Positions 49,495-58,835 of a stretch of DNA of 64,000 bases are shown piece after piece. Origin of the DNA: Paracoccus seriniphilus (GTDB lineage Bacteria; Pseudomonadota; Alphaproteobacteria; Rhodobacterales; Rhodobacteraceae); the NCBI RefSeq assembly GCF_028553745.1, contig NZ_CP067129.1, forward strand, positions 1,532,501 to 1,596,500, in the 5' to 3' direction. Both the position numbers and the translations under genes were made by a program. The stretch's first letter is position 1. Every line of letters begins with the position of its first letter. The notes under the pieces were generated by a model. It did not search any database, was not told the origin of the DNA, and was given only the letters and a program-made list of their open reading frames with translations.

Positions 49495-50625
49495 GTGACA
49501 GTCTTCTCTTCCAGAGCCGGCATCCTGCGGCTGACCATGATGGCGGCAATGACCTTACTGGCCGCATGTGCGCTTCCACGTTCCGGGCCGAGCAAGAACG
49601 AGATCTATGCGGGGGCGGTCGAACGCGGCGGCAATGCGAATATCATCTATGTCAACGACCACGTGAACCGCGCCACGAATTTCACACCCGCCTACGGGTT
49701 TTCTGCCGCCTTCCGGAATGCCGGTCAGGTCGGCGCAGACGAAATCCGTCCCGGCGACGTGTTGGGCCTGTCGGTCTGGGAAAACGTCGATGATGGTCTG
49801 CTGACCTCGCTGGGAGCAAGCTCGACTTCCCTGCAGGAAATTCAGGTCGATAGCGGCGGCTATATCTTTGTTCCCTATGCCGGACGCATTCGCGCAGCCG
49901 GCAACAGCCCCGAGCAGCTTCGCCAGATCATCACCGATCGGCTGAGCGCACAGACACCGGACCCGCAGGTCACCGTGACCCGCGTCGCAGGCAATGGCGC
50001 AACGGTGTCGGTGATGGGCAAGGTGATGGCACAGGGTGTCTATCCGATCGAACGTCCGACGCGCACGCTTTCGGCCATGCTGGCCGGCGCTGGCGGTGTT
50101 TCGATTGAACCCGAGGTCGCCGTGGTGACCGTCAAACGCGGCAACACCCAGGGTAAGGTCTGGTTGACCGATCTCTACAGCAGCCGCTCCAATGACATTG
50201 CGCTGCGTCCGGGCGACATCATTCTGGTCGAAGAGGATCAGCGCAGCTTTACCGCGCTTGGCGCGTTGGGTGGCCAGACCCGCGTGCCGCTTGGAAATGA
50301 ATTGATCAGCGCTGTCGAGGCCCTGGCCATGGTCGGCGGACTCAATACCACCCTGGCCGACCCGACGGGCGTATTCATCTTGCGCGACGAGCCGGAATCG
50401 GTTGCCTCGAAGGTTCTGGGCAAGCCGGTCTATGGCACCCAGCGCATGGCCTATGTTCTGGATCTGACACGTCCCAACGGGCTGTTCCTTGCCCGCGACT
50501 TCCTGATCCGCGATGGCGACATGATCTATGTCACCGAGGCACCCTTCGTGCAGTGGAACAAGCGTCTGCAGGCCATCACGGGCAGCCTGGACTCGGTCGA
50601 CACGGCGACCAGCATCGGGGACTGA
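49495..50625 (+). CDS. capsule/polysaccharide export lipoprotein (Wza/KpsD type)
   Basis: 376 residues from a GTG start with GGAG 8 nt ahead. A lipoprotein signal peptide ends at lipobox LLAAC (Cys25 or 26). The Poly_export domain follows (ADEIRPGDVLGLSVWENV...DSGGYIFVPYAGRI) and then SLBB repeats (GKVMAQGVYPIERP, LGGQTRVPLGNE). It forms the outer-membrane capsule exit channel. It stands between the two Kdo-transferase genes. Confidence 0.9.
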   Translation: MTVFSSRAGILRLTMMAAMTLLAACALPRSGPSKNEIYAGAVERGGNANIIYVNDHVNRATNFTPAYGFSAAFRNAGQVGADEIRPGDVLGLSVWENVDDGLLTSLGASSTSLQEIQVDSGGYIFVPYAGRIRAAGNSPEQLRQIITDRLSAQTPDPQVTVTRVAGNGATVSVMGKVMAQGVYPIERPTRTLSAMLAGAGGVSIEPEVAVVTVKRGNTQGKVWLTDLYSSRSNDIALRPGDIILVEEDQRSFTALGALGGQTRVPLGNELISAVEALAMVGGLNTTLADPTGVFILRDEPESVASKVLGKPVYGTQRMAYVLDLTRPNGLFLARDFLIRDGDMIYVTEAPFVQWNKRLQAITGSLDSVDTATSIGD

Positions 50626-50632
50626 TCCCCGA

Positions 50633-52660
50633 ATGGGCCGGAAAATGGGCCTGAACGATAAAACAGCCGCCGGGGATGAACCCCGGCGGCTGTATGCATA
50701 TAACGGCGGCTTCTGGACCAAACCCCGGCTACGCAGGATTCTGCAACTGGCGGGCTGGCGGCTGGCCCTTGGCATTCCGCGCTCGGAATCCGACTGCGTG
50801 GCAATCTGGGGCAACAGTCCGACGGCATGGCGTGGTCGCCATATGGCGCAGAGAGCCGGTGCCCGGCTGTTGACCGTCGAAGACGCCTTTCTGCGCTCGG
50901 TCCTGCCCGGTCGCGCCCATGGTCCGCTGGCGCGTCGCGGCCCGATCGGCCTGCTTCTTGATCCCCATGGCGTGCATTTCGATCCCGGTCGGCCTTCGCT
51001 GATCGAAACCCATGTCCAGCGCGATCATGGGCCAGAATTGCTGGCGCGCGCGCGTCAGGGAATCGCGCGGCTGCAAAGCTTTCATCTGTCCAAATACAAT
51101 GCCCACGATCCGCAGATCGTGCCGCCCTCGGACGGCTATGTTCTGGTCGTGGACCAGACACGGGGCGATGCTTCGCTGATGGGCGCCGACCGGCAGCGCT
51201 TTCTGACCATGCTGGCGACGGCGCGGGCCGAGCATCCGGGCAAGGCCATTCTGCTGAAAACCCATCCGGAAACGGCAGCGGGCCTGCGCGGCGGCCATCT
51301 GACCCGCGATGACCTGAAAGAGGGTGATCTGTTCTGCGACTGGGCCATCTCTCCCTGGGCTCTGCTGCGCCATGCCGCAGCCGTCTATTCGGTCAGTTCC
51401 CTTCTTGGGTATGAAGCGATGCTGGCCGGTCATCGCCCCCGTCTGTTCGGCCTGCCATTCTATGCGGGCTGGGGGCAAAGCGACGACGAGATGTCATTGC
51501 CCGAAGGGCGGCGCGGACGCGCCGGCTTGGAAGACCTGTTCTGCGCCAGCCATCTGACCGCGCCGCTCTGGTATGATCCCTGCCTTGATCGGCTGACCGA
51601 TTTCGAGACGGCCTTGAACCAACTCGAAGCCGAGACAGCAACCTATCGACAGGATCGCGACGGGCATCTGGCCTATGGTATCCGGATCTGGAAACGGCGC
51701 TTCATTGCCGCGGCCTTCGGCGATGCCAAACCGGTGAAATTCACCCGAAAACCGGGACCGGATGTCACGCTGTGCTGGGCCAATCGGATTTCCGAAGTGC
51801 CCCAGGCCACACGCGTCGAAGACGGGTTCCTGCGCTCTCGTGGGTTGGGAGCAGAACTGACGCCACCGCTGTCGCTGGTCGCCGATGATCTGGGGATCTA
51901 TTACGACCCGACATCCGAGAGCCGGCTGGAGCGCCTGATTGCCAGGGTCGTGCCCCCCGGCGGTGAAAAGCGCGCAAGGGCCCTGATCGATGCCATCGCG
52001 GCTGCGCGGCTGACGAAATACAATCTGGATGGCCCCGGATTCACCCTGCCGCCAGATCACCCGCAACCAGTCATCCTGGTGCCGGGGCAGGTCGAGGATG
52101 ATGCCTCGATCCGACTGGGGGCCGGGGCGGTCAACAGCAATCTGGAACTTCTTTCCCGCACACGCGCGCTGAACCCCGAGGCCTGCCTGATCTACAAGCC
52201 CCATCCCGATGTCGAAGCCGGTCTGCGCCCCGGTGCCGTTCCCGAGGCAAAACTGGCGGAACTCGCCGATCACGTGGCGATCAGGGCTTCGGCCGTCTCC
52301 TTGCTGGAACAGGTCGATGAGGTCTGGACAATGACCTCGACCCTGGGGTTCGAGGCCCTGATGCGCGGCATTCCGGTGACCGTGTTCGGCGCACCCTTTT
52401 ATGCCGGTTGGGGATTGACGCGAGATCTTGGGCCGGTGCCGGAACGGCGTCGTGCAAGGCCGGGACTGGAGGCGCTGGTGCATGCCTGCCTGATTGCCTA
52501 TCCAAGATATCGCGATCCGGTCACCGGCCTGCCCTGTTCGCCCGAAACGATCATTCACCGCCTTGCCGACAGCAGCCTGACCTCACGGGGCAATGGACTG
52601 CGCGCATTGGCCAAGCTGCAGGGGGCTATGTCGGGGCACAGCTGGATCTGGCGGCGTTAG
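50633..52660 (+). CDS. kpsC: capsular polysaccharide Kdo-transferase, KpsC type
   Basis: 675 residues built of two homologous halves. Half 1 (about 75-310) has FLRSVLPG, LLLDPHGVHFDP, QTRGDASL, FGLPFYAGWG; half 2 (about 385-640) repeats FLRSRGLG, LGIYYDP, QVEDDASI, FGAPFYAGWG. KpsC alternates beta-2,4 and beta-2,7 Kdo additions to extend the lipid linker. ATG at 50633 lies 8 nt after the export gene stop; another at 50645 is possible. KpsM/T/E are not in the window. Confidence 0.9.
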   Translation: MGRKMGLNDKTAAGDEPRRLYAYNGGFWTKPRLRRILQLAGWRLALGIPRSESDCVAIWGNSPTAWRGRHMAQRAGARLLTVEDAFLRSVLPGRAHGPLARRGPIGLLLDPHGVHFDPGRPSLIETHVQRDHGPELLARARQGIARLQSFHLSKYNAHDPQIVPPSDGYVLVVDQTRGDASLMGADRQRFLTMLATARAEHPGKAILLKTHPETAAGLRGGHLTRDDLKEGDLFCDWAISPWALLRHAAAVYSVSSLLGYEAMLAGHRPRLFGLPFYAGWGQSDDEMSLPEGRRGRAGLEDLFCASHLTAPLWYDPCLDRLTDFETALNQLEAETATYRQDRDGHLAYGIRIWKRRFIAAAFGDAKPVKFTRKPGPDVTLCWANRISEVPQATRVEDGFLRSRGLGAELTPPLSLVADDLGIYYDPTSESRLERLIARVVPPGGEKRARALIDAIAAARLTKYNLDGPGFTLPPDHPQPVILVPGQVEDDASIRLGAGAVNSNLELLSRTRALNPEACLIYKPHPDVEAGLRPGAVPEAKLAELADHVAIRASAVSLLEQVDEVWTMTSTLGFEALMRGIPVTVFGAPFYAGWGLTRDLGPVPERRRARPGLEALVHACLIAYPRYRDPVTGLPCSPETIIHRLADSSLTSRGNGLRALAKLQGAMSGHSWIWRR

Positions 52661-52666
52661 GGTCGT

Positions 52667-53674
52667 TCAGACAGCTTGCCAGCGATGGAACAGGTCCGGT
52701 CCGATCCGGCGTGTTTCTGCCAGCCGAAAACGCCTGGCATCAGCCAGCGCCGCATAAGTCAGCGACCCCATGCCCGGCCGCCCGTCAGCGCCCAGAACAA
52801 GCCCCGCAGTATAGCCGACCAGTTGATCGACAACTCCGGCCTGGATCAGCCCGGCGGCCAGTTGTCCGCCGCCTTCGCAAAAGACCCGCGTAATCCCGCG
52901 CGCGGCCAGATCGGACATGATCCCGGGGATATCTCCAGCCACCTGCCAAAGCGGTCCGAAATCCGGCCCCTCAGGCGGCAGGTCCGGCAAGGCGCCATGT
53001 GTCACCACGACCCGCGCCGGCTGTCGCGGGACATCGAAACCGCGCACGTTCAGCGACGGCCGGTCCGCCCGCGCTGTTCCTGCGCCCACCATGATCGCAT
53101 CATGCATCGCCCGCAGGGCGTGAACATGCTGGCGGGTCTTTTCGCCGGTGATCCATTTGCTTTCCCCCGAAGAGGTCGCAATGCGTCCATCAAAGCTGGT
53201 TGCGAGTTTCAAGGTGACATAGGGTCTGCCGCGGGTCATGCGCGACAGGAAACCGACCTGCGCCTGCCGGGCCATATCCGCCCCGACATTTTCGGTGACA
53301 TCTATTCCTGCCGCGCGCAGCATGGCATGGCCACGCCCCGCCACCCGCGGGTCGGGATCGGTCAGCGCGCTGACCACACGGCTTACACCTGCGGCGATCA
53401 GGGCTTCGGAACAGGGCGAGGTCCGCCCGTGATGTGCGCAGGGCTCCAGCGTCACATAGGCCGTCGCGCCCCGCGCCAGATCACCCGCCTGCGCCAGGGC
53501 CACACGTTCGGCATGGGGGCGCCCTCCGGACTGTGTCCAGCCGCGTCCAACCACCACGCCATCGCGGATCAACACGCAGCCGACGGCGGGATTGGGCCAG
53601 ACATTGCCCAATCCACGCCTCGCCAGGCGCAGGGCATGGCGCATGTGCTTCAGATCATTCTGTTCAGTGGTCAA
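52667..53674 (-). CDS. ribD: bifunctional riboflavin deaminase/reductase RibD
   Basis: 335 residues. Deaminase zinc site His54-Ala-Glu56, Cys79 and Cys88 (HAE...[11 protein letters not shown]), then the reductase domain from about 150 ([28 protein letters not shown]). It performs steps two and three of riboflavin synthesis. The apparent start is TTG at 53674, overlapping the nrdR stop (TTGA); an internal ATG at 53644 is the alternative. It is convergent with kpsC, with a 6-bp gap. Confidence 0.95.
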   Translation of the reverse strand: MTTEQNDLKHMRHALRLARRGLGNVWPNPAVGCVLIRDGVVVGRGWTQSGGRPHAERVALAQAGDLARGATAYVTLEPCAHHGRTSPCSEALIAAGVSRVVSALTDPDPRVAGRGHAMLRAAGIDVTENVGADMARQAQVGFLSRMTRGRPYVTLKLATSFDGRIATSSGESKWITGEKTRQHVHALRAMHDAIMVGAGTARADRPSLNVRGFDVPRQPARVVVTHGALPDLPPEGPDFGPLWQVAGDIPGIMSDLAARGITRVFCEGGGQLAAGLIQAGVVDQLVGYTAGLVLGADGRPGMGSLTYAALADARRFRLAETRRIGPDLFHRWQAV

Positions 53675-54132
53675 TCGATGGACCCGGGTCGCAATTCAGA
53701 GACGAATTTGTCGAAATCATCCGCATCCTGAAAGTTCTTGTAAACGCTGGCAAAGCGCACATAAGCAACATTGTCGATGCGCGACAGGGCTTCCATGACG
53801 ATCTCGCCAATCATCTTCGAGGGAATATCGGTTTCACCCGTGCTTTCCAGACGTCGGACGATACCCGATATCATCTGTTCAATACGTTCGGGTTCGACCG
53901 GGCGCTTCTGCATGGCAATGCGGATCGAACGGGCCATCTTGTCCCTGTCGAAATCCTCGCGTCGGCCATTGGTCTTGACGACGACCAGATCCCGCAACTG
54001 CACGCGCTCATAGGTGGTAAAGCGCCCCCCGCAGGCCGGACAGAACCTTCGGCGGCGAATGGCAACATTATCCTCGGCGGGACGTGAATCCTTGACTTGC
54101 GTATCGACATTTCCGCAAAACGGGCAGCGCAT
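53671..54132 (-). CDS. nrdR: transcriptional repressor NrdR
   Basis: 153 residues, normal NrdR length. Zinc ribbon Cys3, Cys6, Cys31, Cys34 (MRCPFCG...FCPACGGRF), then the ATP-cone ([20 protein letters not shown]). It senses ATP/dATP and represses ribonucleotide reductase genes. It is followed directly by ribD. ATG at 54132 gives the invariant start. Confidence 0.97.
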   Translation of the reverse strand: MRCPFCGNVDTQVKDSRPAEDNVAIRRRRFCPACGGRFTTYERVQLRDLVVVKTNGRREDFDRDKMARSIRIAMQKRPVEPERIEQMISGIVRRLESTGETDIPSKMIGEIVMEALSRIDNVAYVRFASVYKNFQDADDFDKFVSELRPGSID

Positions 54133-54270
54133 CTTGTTGTCCCCTAAGGTCCCTGATCCGCAGCCACTATAGGCAACTGCGCAGGGCTTGGGTAGCCTTA
54201 TCCACAGGCTACCATATAGGCGATTTCGCTTTTTCGGCCTGAATGTGGCGGGCAATGGATCGCGACCAGA

Positions 54271-54693
54271 TCACGCCCTCTGAAAACAGGCCGCAACTTC
54301 CCGGTCATGCGGCGTTGCGCGATGCTCGACAAGGTAAATTCCCTGCCAGCGTCCCAGCATCATTCGCCCCGAGGCCACCGGAATGCCCAGGCTGACCGGA
54401 AGCACTGCGGCCTTGAGATGGGCCGGCATGTCATCCGGTCCTTCGTAACGATGCGTGATCCATCGCATCGACAAATGATCTGCCGGAGGGGCCAGACGCT
54501 GCAGCCAGTTGAGCAGATCTACCTGGACATCGGGATCAGCGTTTTCCTGGATCAACAGCGAGCATGACGTATGGCGCACCATCAGCGTCAAAACCCCGTC
54601 CGAGGCATCTTCCGCAGCCAACCATTCCGCGATCTTGCCGGTAATTTCATGGCAAGCTGGGCCGTTCGTGCGGACAGTGAAGGTCGCAATCAT
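54271..54693 (-). CDS. YjbQ family protein (UPF0047)
   Basis: 140 residues. GVLTLMVRHTSCSLLIQENADPDV contains the conserved His/Thr/Ser active-site cluster, and LGRWQGIYLVEHR is the terminal signature. Homologues show weak thiamine-phosphate synthase activity. Its ATG overlaps the rmuC stop, so the two are co-expressed. Confidence 0.93.
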   Translation of the reverse strand: MIATFTVRTNGPACHEITGKIAEWLAAEDASDGVLTLMVRHTSCSLLIQENADPDVQVDLLNWLQRLAPPADHLSMRWITHRYEGPDDMPAHLKAAVLPVSLGIPVASGRMMLGRWQGIYLVEHRATPHDREVAACFQRA

Positions 54694-56123
54694 TCCGCAG
54701 CCTCCTGTGGCGGCAGGCTTTCCGGGCCGTCAGACCTGTCGTGATCCAGACCGATCTGCTTCTGGGTGCGCGCGCCAAGTTCGCGCAGCATTTCGACCTG
54801 ACGGATGACATTGCCGCTGCCTCGGCTGAGACGGTCCATGGCCTGCGCATGGGCGCGCCCCGCCTGATCCAATGCGCGGCCGACACCCTCCATCGAGTCG
54901 ACGAAACCGGCTACCTTGTCGTAAAGAGCGCCGGCGCGTCGCGCGATCTCGGATGCATTGCTTTCACGGCGGTCCACCGCCCAGATATGTTCCACCGTGC
55001 GCAGAGTCAGCATCAGGGTCGTCGGGGTCGTCAGCCCGATCCCGCGTTCCAGTGCAAAACTTGCCAGTGTCGGATCGTGACGCAGCGCATCCGAAAATGC
55101 GCCCTCGATGGGAATGAACATCAGCACATAGTCGACCGAATTGTCGTCCATGCGATGATAGCCCTTCTCTGCCAGCGTCGTGATATGCGACCGCAGCGCC
55201 GCCACGTGACGCCGCAGCGCCGCCGCAGCCAATGCGGGTTCCTCATTGTTGACCGAAATTTCGTAATCGTTCAGCGAAACCTTGCTGTCGATCACCATGA
55301 TTTTCTTGCGCGGCATTCTGACGATGACATCCGGGCGCCACATCTTCCCATTCTCATCGCGCCAGGAAGACTGCGTTTCGTAATGAATCCCAGCTTCTAA
55401 ACCGGAATCTTCAAGTATCCTCTCAAGAACCATCTCACCCCAGGCACCCTGCATCTGCTTTTGCCCCTTCAGGGCGCGGGTCAGATTGACCGCCTCTTGC
55501 GAAATCGCCTCCGAGCGTTGATGCAAGGTCAGAATCTGTTCGCGCAATCTTGCAGATTCTTCGTCCAGGACCTTGTTTCTGGCCTGTAATTCCGTCTGGA
55601 AGCGGTTGACCTGATCACGAAAAGGCGTCAGCAGCGCCTGAAGCTGTTCACCCTGCGCCATCTGCATGTCGCGTCGCTGCACCTGCAGGGTTTCATGGGC
55701 AAGCGCCTTGAACTGACTGCGCATGTCCTCGCGCAGCGCCTTCAGAGTTTCGATCTCGCGCTCGGCGACCTCGCGATCCTTGGCGGCGGTCAGCTCGGAT
55801 TCGGCCAGTTCCGTTTGCAGTTCGGCCAGTTGCTGGCGCGCCTGATGCAGGGCGTCAGCCAGACCGTCCTTTTCTTCCAGCAGTTCGGCCTGTCGAATCT
55901 GGGCGGTTTCCAGCCTGATCTCCTGCCGTCCCGACTGCAGATCCAGATCATGTAACCGTTTCTGCAAGTCCGAGAGATTTTCAAGACTTTCCGCCGCCAG
56001 ACGCTGCCAGCGCCTCTTGGCGAACCAGAGGCCGATCGAAAGCGTCGCCAGTGCAAGGATCGTGCATTGCAATAGCGTGACATCGCTTAACCAGCCCGAA
56101 AGCTCTGCGCCTGAAAACTGCAT
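54690..56123 (-). CDS. rmuC: DNA recombination protein RmuC
   Basis: 477 residues: N-terminal membrane span (about 12-30), a long coiled coil (about 40-200), then the RmuC nuclease-like domain (KQMQGAWGEMVLERILEDSGL, VIDSKVSLNDYE, MFIPIEGAF). The fold is a PD-(D/E)XK relative linked to limiting recombination at inverted repeats. First gene of a two-gene operon with yjbQ. Confidence 0.95.
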   Translation of the reverse strand: MQFSGAELSGWLSDVTLLQCTILALATLSIGLWFAKRRWQRLAAESLENLSDLQKRLHDLDLQSGRQEIRLETAQIRQAELLEEKDGLADALHQARQQLAELQTELAESELTAAKDREVAEREIETLKALREDMRSQFKALAHETLQVQRRDMQMAQGEQLQALLTPFRDQVNRFQTELQARNKVLDEESARLREQILTLHQRSEAISQEAVNLTRALKGQKQMQGAWGEMVLERILEDSGLEAGIHYETQSSWRDENGKMWRPDVIVRMPRKKIMVIDSKVSLNDYEISVNNEEPALAAAALRRHVAALRSHITTLAEKGYHRMDDNSVDYVLMFIPIEGAFSDALRHDPTLASFALERGIGLTTPTTLMLTLRTVEHIWAVDRRESNASEIARRAGALYDKVAGFVDSMEGVGRALDQAGRAHAQAMDRLSRGSGNVIRQVEMLRELGARTQKQIGLDHDRSDGPESLPPQEAAE

Positions 56124-56216
56124 GCCGATCCTTTGCCTTTCCGGTATCTCCAGACAATGTTCACATTTTGTCCAGAGATTTCAACCCGGATCGGCAACCT
56201 GAGGCCGCAACACCTG

Positions 56217-57209
<993 letters not shown>

Positions 57210-57300
57210 TCATCGCAAATAAGCGCGGCCGGCCGAAATGCAATCTCGACCGGCCGCGTTTTCTCGTGATTTCGTCAGCGGCTTCCCCGACGGCGACGGA

Positions 57301-57891
57301 TCAGCCCATCTTCCGCAGATAGGTCCATGTGGGCACCCGTGCATTTCGGGCGACAGACCAGCTTTCGGCATCGCCCAGATAGACGAAACCGCAATTGGTC
57401 AGTACGCGCGCCGAACCGGGATTGTCCTGGAACGCCTCGGCAAACAGAGTGCGGGCCTTGTGCGGGTTGGCCCTGACCAAAGCCTCGACAGCTTCGGTGG
57501 CAAAGCCGGTATTCCAGAAGCCGGCACCGACCCAGAACCCCAGTTCCGATTGGTCATCATCCATTCGCGTCAGGGACACGACCCCCAGAAGTTCGGCAAG
57601 GCGATTGGCTGAACCGTCAATGGCCCAGACATCCTCGCTTCGTCCGACCGAGAGTGCGCGCGCGACGAAATCCTCGGCAGCGCCCGGTGGCAAGGGATGC
57701 GGTATGGCGCGTGTACCTTCGGCCACACGACGATCAGAGGTGTAATGGGCAATCATGCCCGCGTCTGAAGGGCGCAGCGGGCGCAGGACAAAGCGATCAG
57801 TTTCGATGACGGGCTGATTCAGCGCCTCGGCATCGGCAAGTTTGAGGTCGTCCAATCGCGTTCCCTCCCGCATTGGCGCAGACATAACCAT
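57301..57891 (-). CDS. GNAT-family N-acetyltransferase (RimJ-like)
   Basis: 196 residues. After a variable N-terminus, IETDRFVLRPLRPSDAGMIAHYTSD and GFWVGAGFWNTGFATEAVEALV...LTNCGFVYLG form the RimJ/RimL-type acetyltransferase core. GGAGGAAA sits 5 nt before the ATG at 57891; the third codon is also ATG. It is downstream of rpmA, beyond a hairpin, on the same strand. Confidence 0.92.
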   Translation of the reverse strand: MVMSAPMREGTRLDDLKLADAEALNQPVIETDRFVLRPLRPSDAGMIAHYTSDRRVAEGTRAIPHPLPPGAAEDFVARALSVGRSEDVWAIDGSANRLAELLGVVSLTRMDDDQSELGFWVGAGFWNTGFATEAVEALVRANPHKARTLFAEAFQDNPGSARVLTNCGFVYLGDAESWSVARNARVPTWTYLRKMG

Positions 57892-57928
57892 AGTTTCCTC
57901 CCCCGGGAAGATATCCCCGAAATGGGTC

Positions 57929-57956
57929 GGGGGGACCGGCTTTCGCCGATCCCCCC
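57929..57956 (-). terminator. hairpin after rpmA
   Basis: A 12-bp stem (GGGGGGATCGGC/GCCGGTCCCCCC on the minus strand) with a GAAA tetraloop lies 26 nt after the rpmA stop. There is no T run; partial read-through to the GNAT gene is possible. Confidence 0.65.
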
Positions 57957-57982
57957 TCTAACACCGGAATGTTAATTTTGGG

Positions 57983-58255
57983 TTACTCGGCAGCCTCGAG
58001 GCTGGCGGGAATCACCGAAATGAAGGTGCGACCCTTCAGGCCCTTCTTGAAGGCCACGTGACCATCGGTCAGCGCGAACAGGGTGTGATCCTTGCCCATG
58101 CCGACATTGTCGCCTGCCCACCATTTGGTGCCGCGTTGACGCACGATGATGTTGCCAGCGCTTGCTGCCTGGCCGCCATACAGCTTGACGCCAAGGCGGC
58201 GTCCGGCTGAGTCGCGACCGTTGCGGGACGAACCGCCTGCTTTCTTATGTGCCAT
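57983..58255 (-). CDS. rpmA: 50S ribosomal protein bL27
   Basis: 90 residues. [24 protein letters not shown] and the [12 protein letters not shown] stretch are invariant. There is no N-terminal cleavable extension like that in Firmicutes. Encoded 12 nt after rplU, the usual pairing. Confidence 0.98.
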   Translation of the reverse strand: MAHKKAGGSSRNGRDSAGRRLGVKLYGGQAASAGNIIVRQRGTKWWAGDNVGMGKDHTLFALTDGHVAFKKGLKGRTFISVIPASLEAAE

Positions 58256-58267
58256 GGTTCAGTCTCC

Positions 58268-58648
58268 TTACGCTTCGACGGCGGCATCTGCCGCATTCTT
58301 GCTGCGTGCACCGACAGCGGCTTTCACGCCGGTCTTTGCAGCGCCTTTTTCCAGCACGTCGGTCACACGGACCAGCGTCAGCTGTTGACGGTGACCACGG
58401 GTCCGCTGCGAGCTGTGCTTCCGGCGGCGCTTGACATAGGTGATGACCTTGTCGGCCTTGATCTGGTCGATGACCTCGGCCTGAACACAGGCTCCGTCCA
58501 CCAGAGGCGCGCCCAGAGTCGAGCCCACCATCAGAATATCGTTGAACTGCACTTTGTCACCGGCAGCAGCGTCAAGCTTTTCGACGCGCAACACGTCTCC
58601 TGCCTGAACCTTGTACTGCTTGCCGCCAGTCTTCAGAACTGCGAACAT
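58268..58648 (-). CDS. rplU: 50S ribosomal protein bL21
   Basis: 126 residues: the bL21 core (FAVLKTGGKQYKVQAGD, KRRRKHSSQRTRGHRQQLT) plus an Ala-rich C-terminal extension of about 20 residues common in alphaproteobacteria. ATG at 58648 gives the invariant start; GGAAG precedes it. First gene of rplU-rpmA. Confidence 0.97.
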   Translation of the reverse strand: MFAVLKTGGKQYKVQAGDVLRVEKLDAAAGDKVQFNDILMVGSTLGAPLVDGACVQAEVIDQIKADKVITYVKRRRKHSSQRTRGHRQQLTLVRVTDVLEKGAAKTGVKAAVGARSKNAADAAVEA

Positions 58649-58758
58649 CGCATCTTCCTTTGTTTGCCGCGTCCTATGGCCGCCGGAATGACCGGTGTTT
58701 CGGGTTTCCCCGCCGTCGAACAGCGCATCCCTCTGTCGGGACGTCATTAAAATAATGC

Positions 58759-58786
58759 ACCGGCCAAGAGCGATTGCCCGGCCGGT
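58759..58786 (-). terminator. terminator between the ABC-F gene and rplU
   Basis: ACCGGCC and GGCCGGT form a 7-bp stem with a 14-nt loop; on the minus strand it is followed by GCATTATTTT. It lies 50 nt beyond the ABC-F stop and before the rplU leader. Confidence 0.55.
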
Positions 58787-58835
58787 CGCGCTGATATGGC
58801 CCATTCATATACGCAAGTCAAGCATCTGCGCGGGA

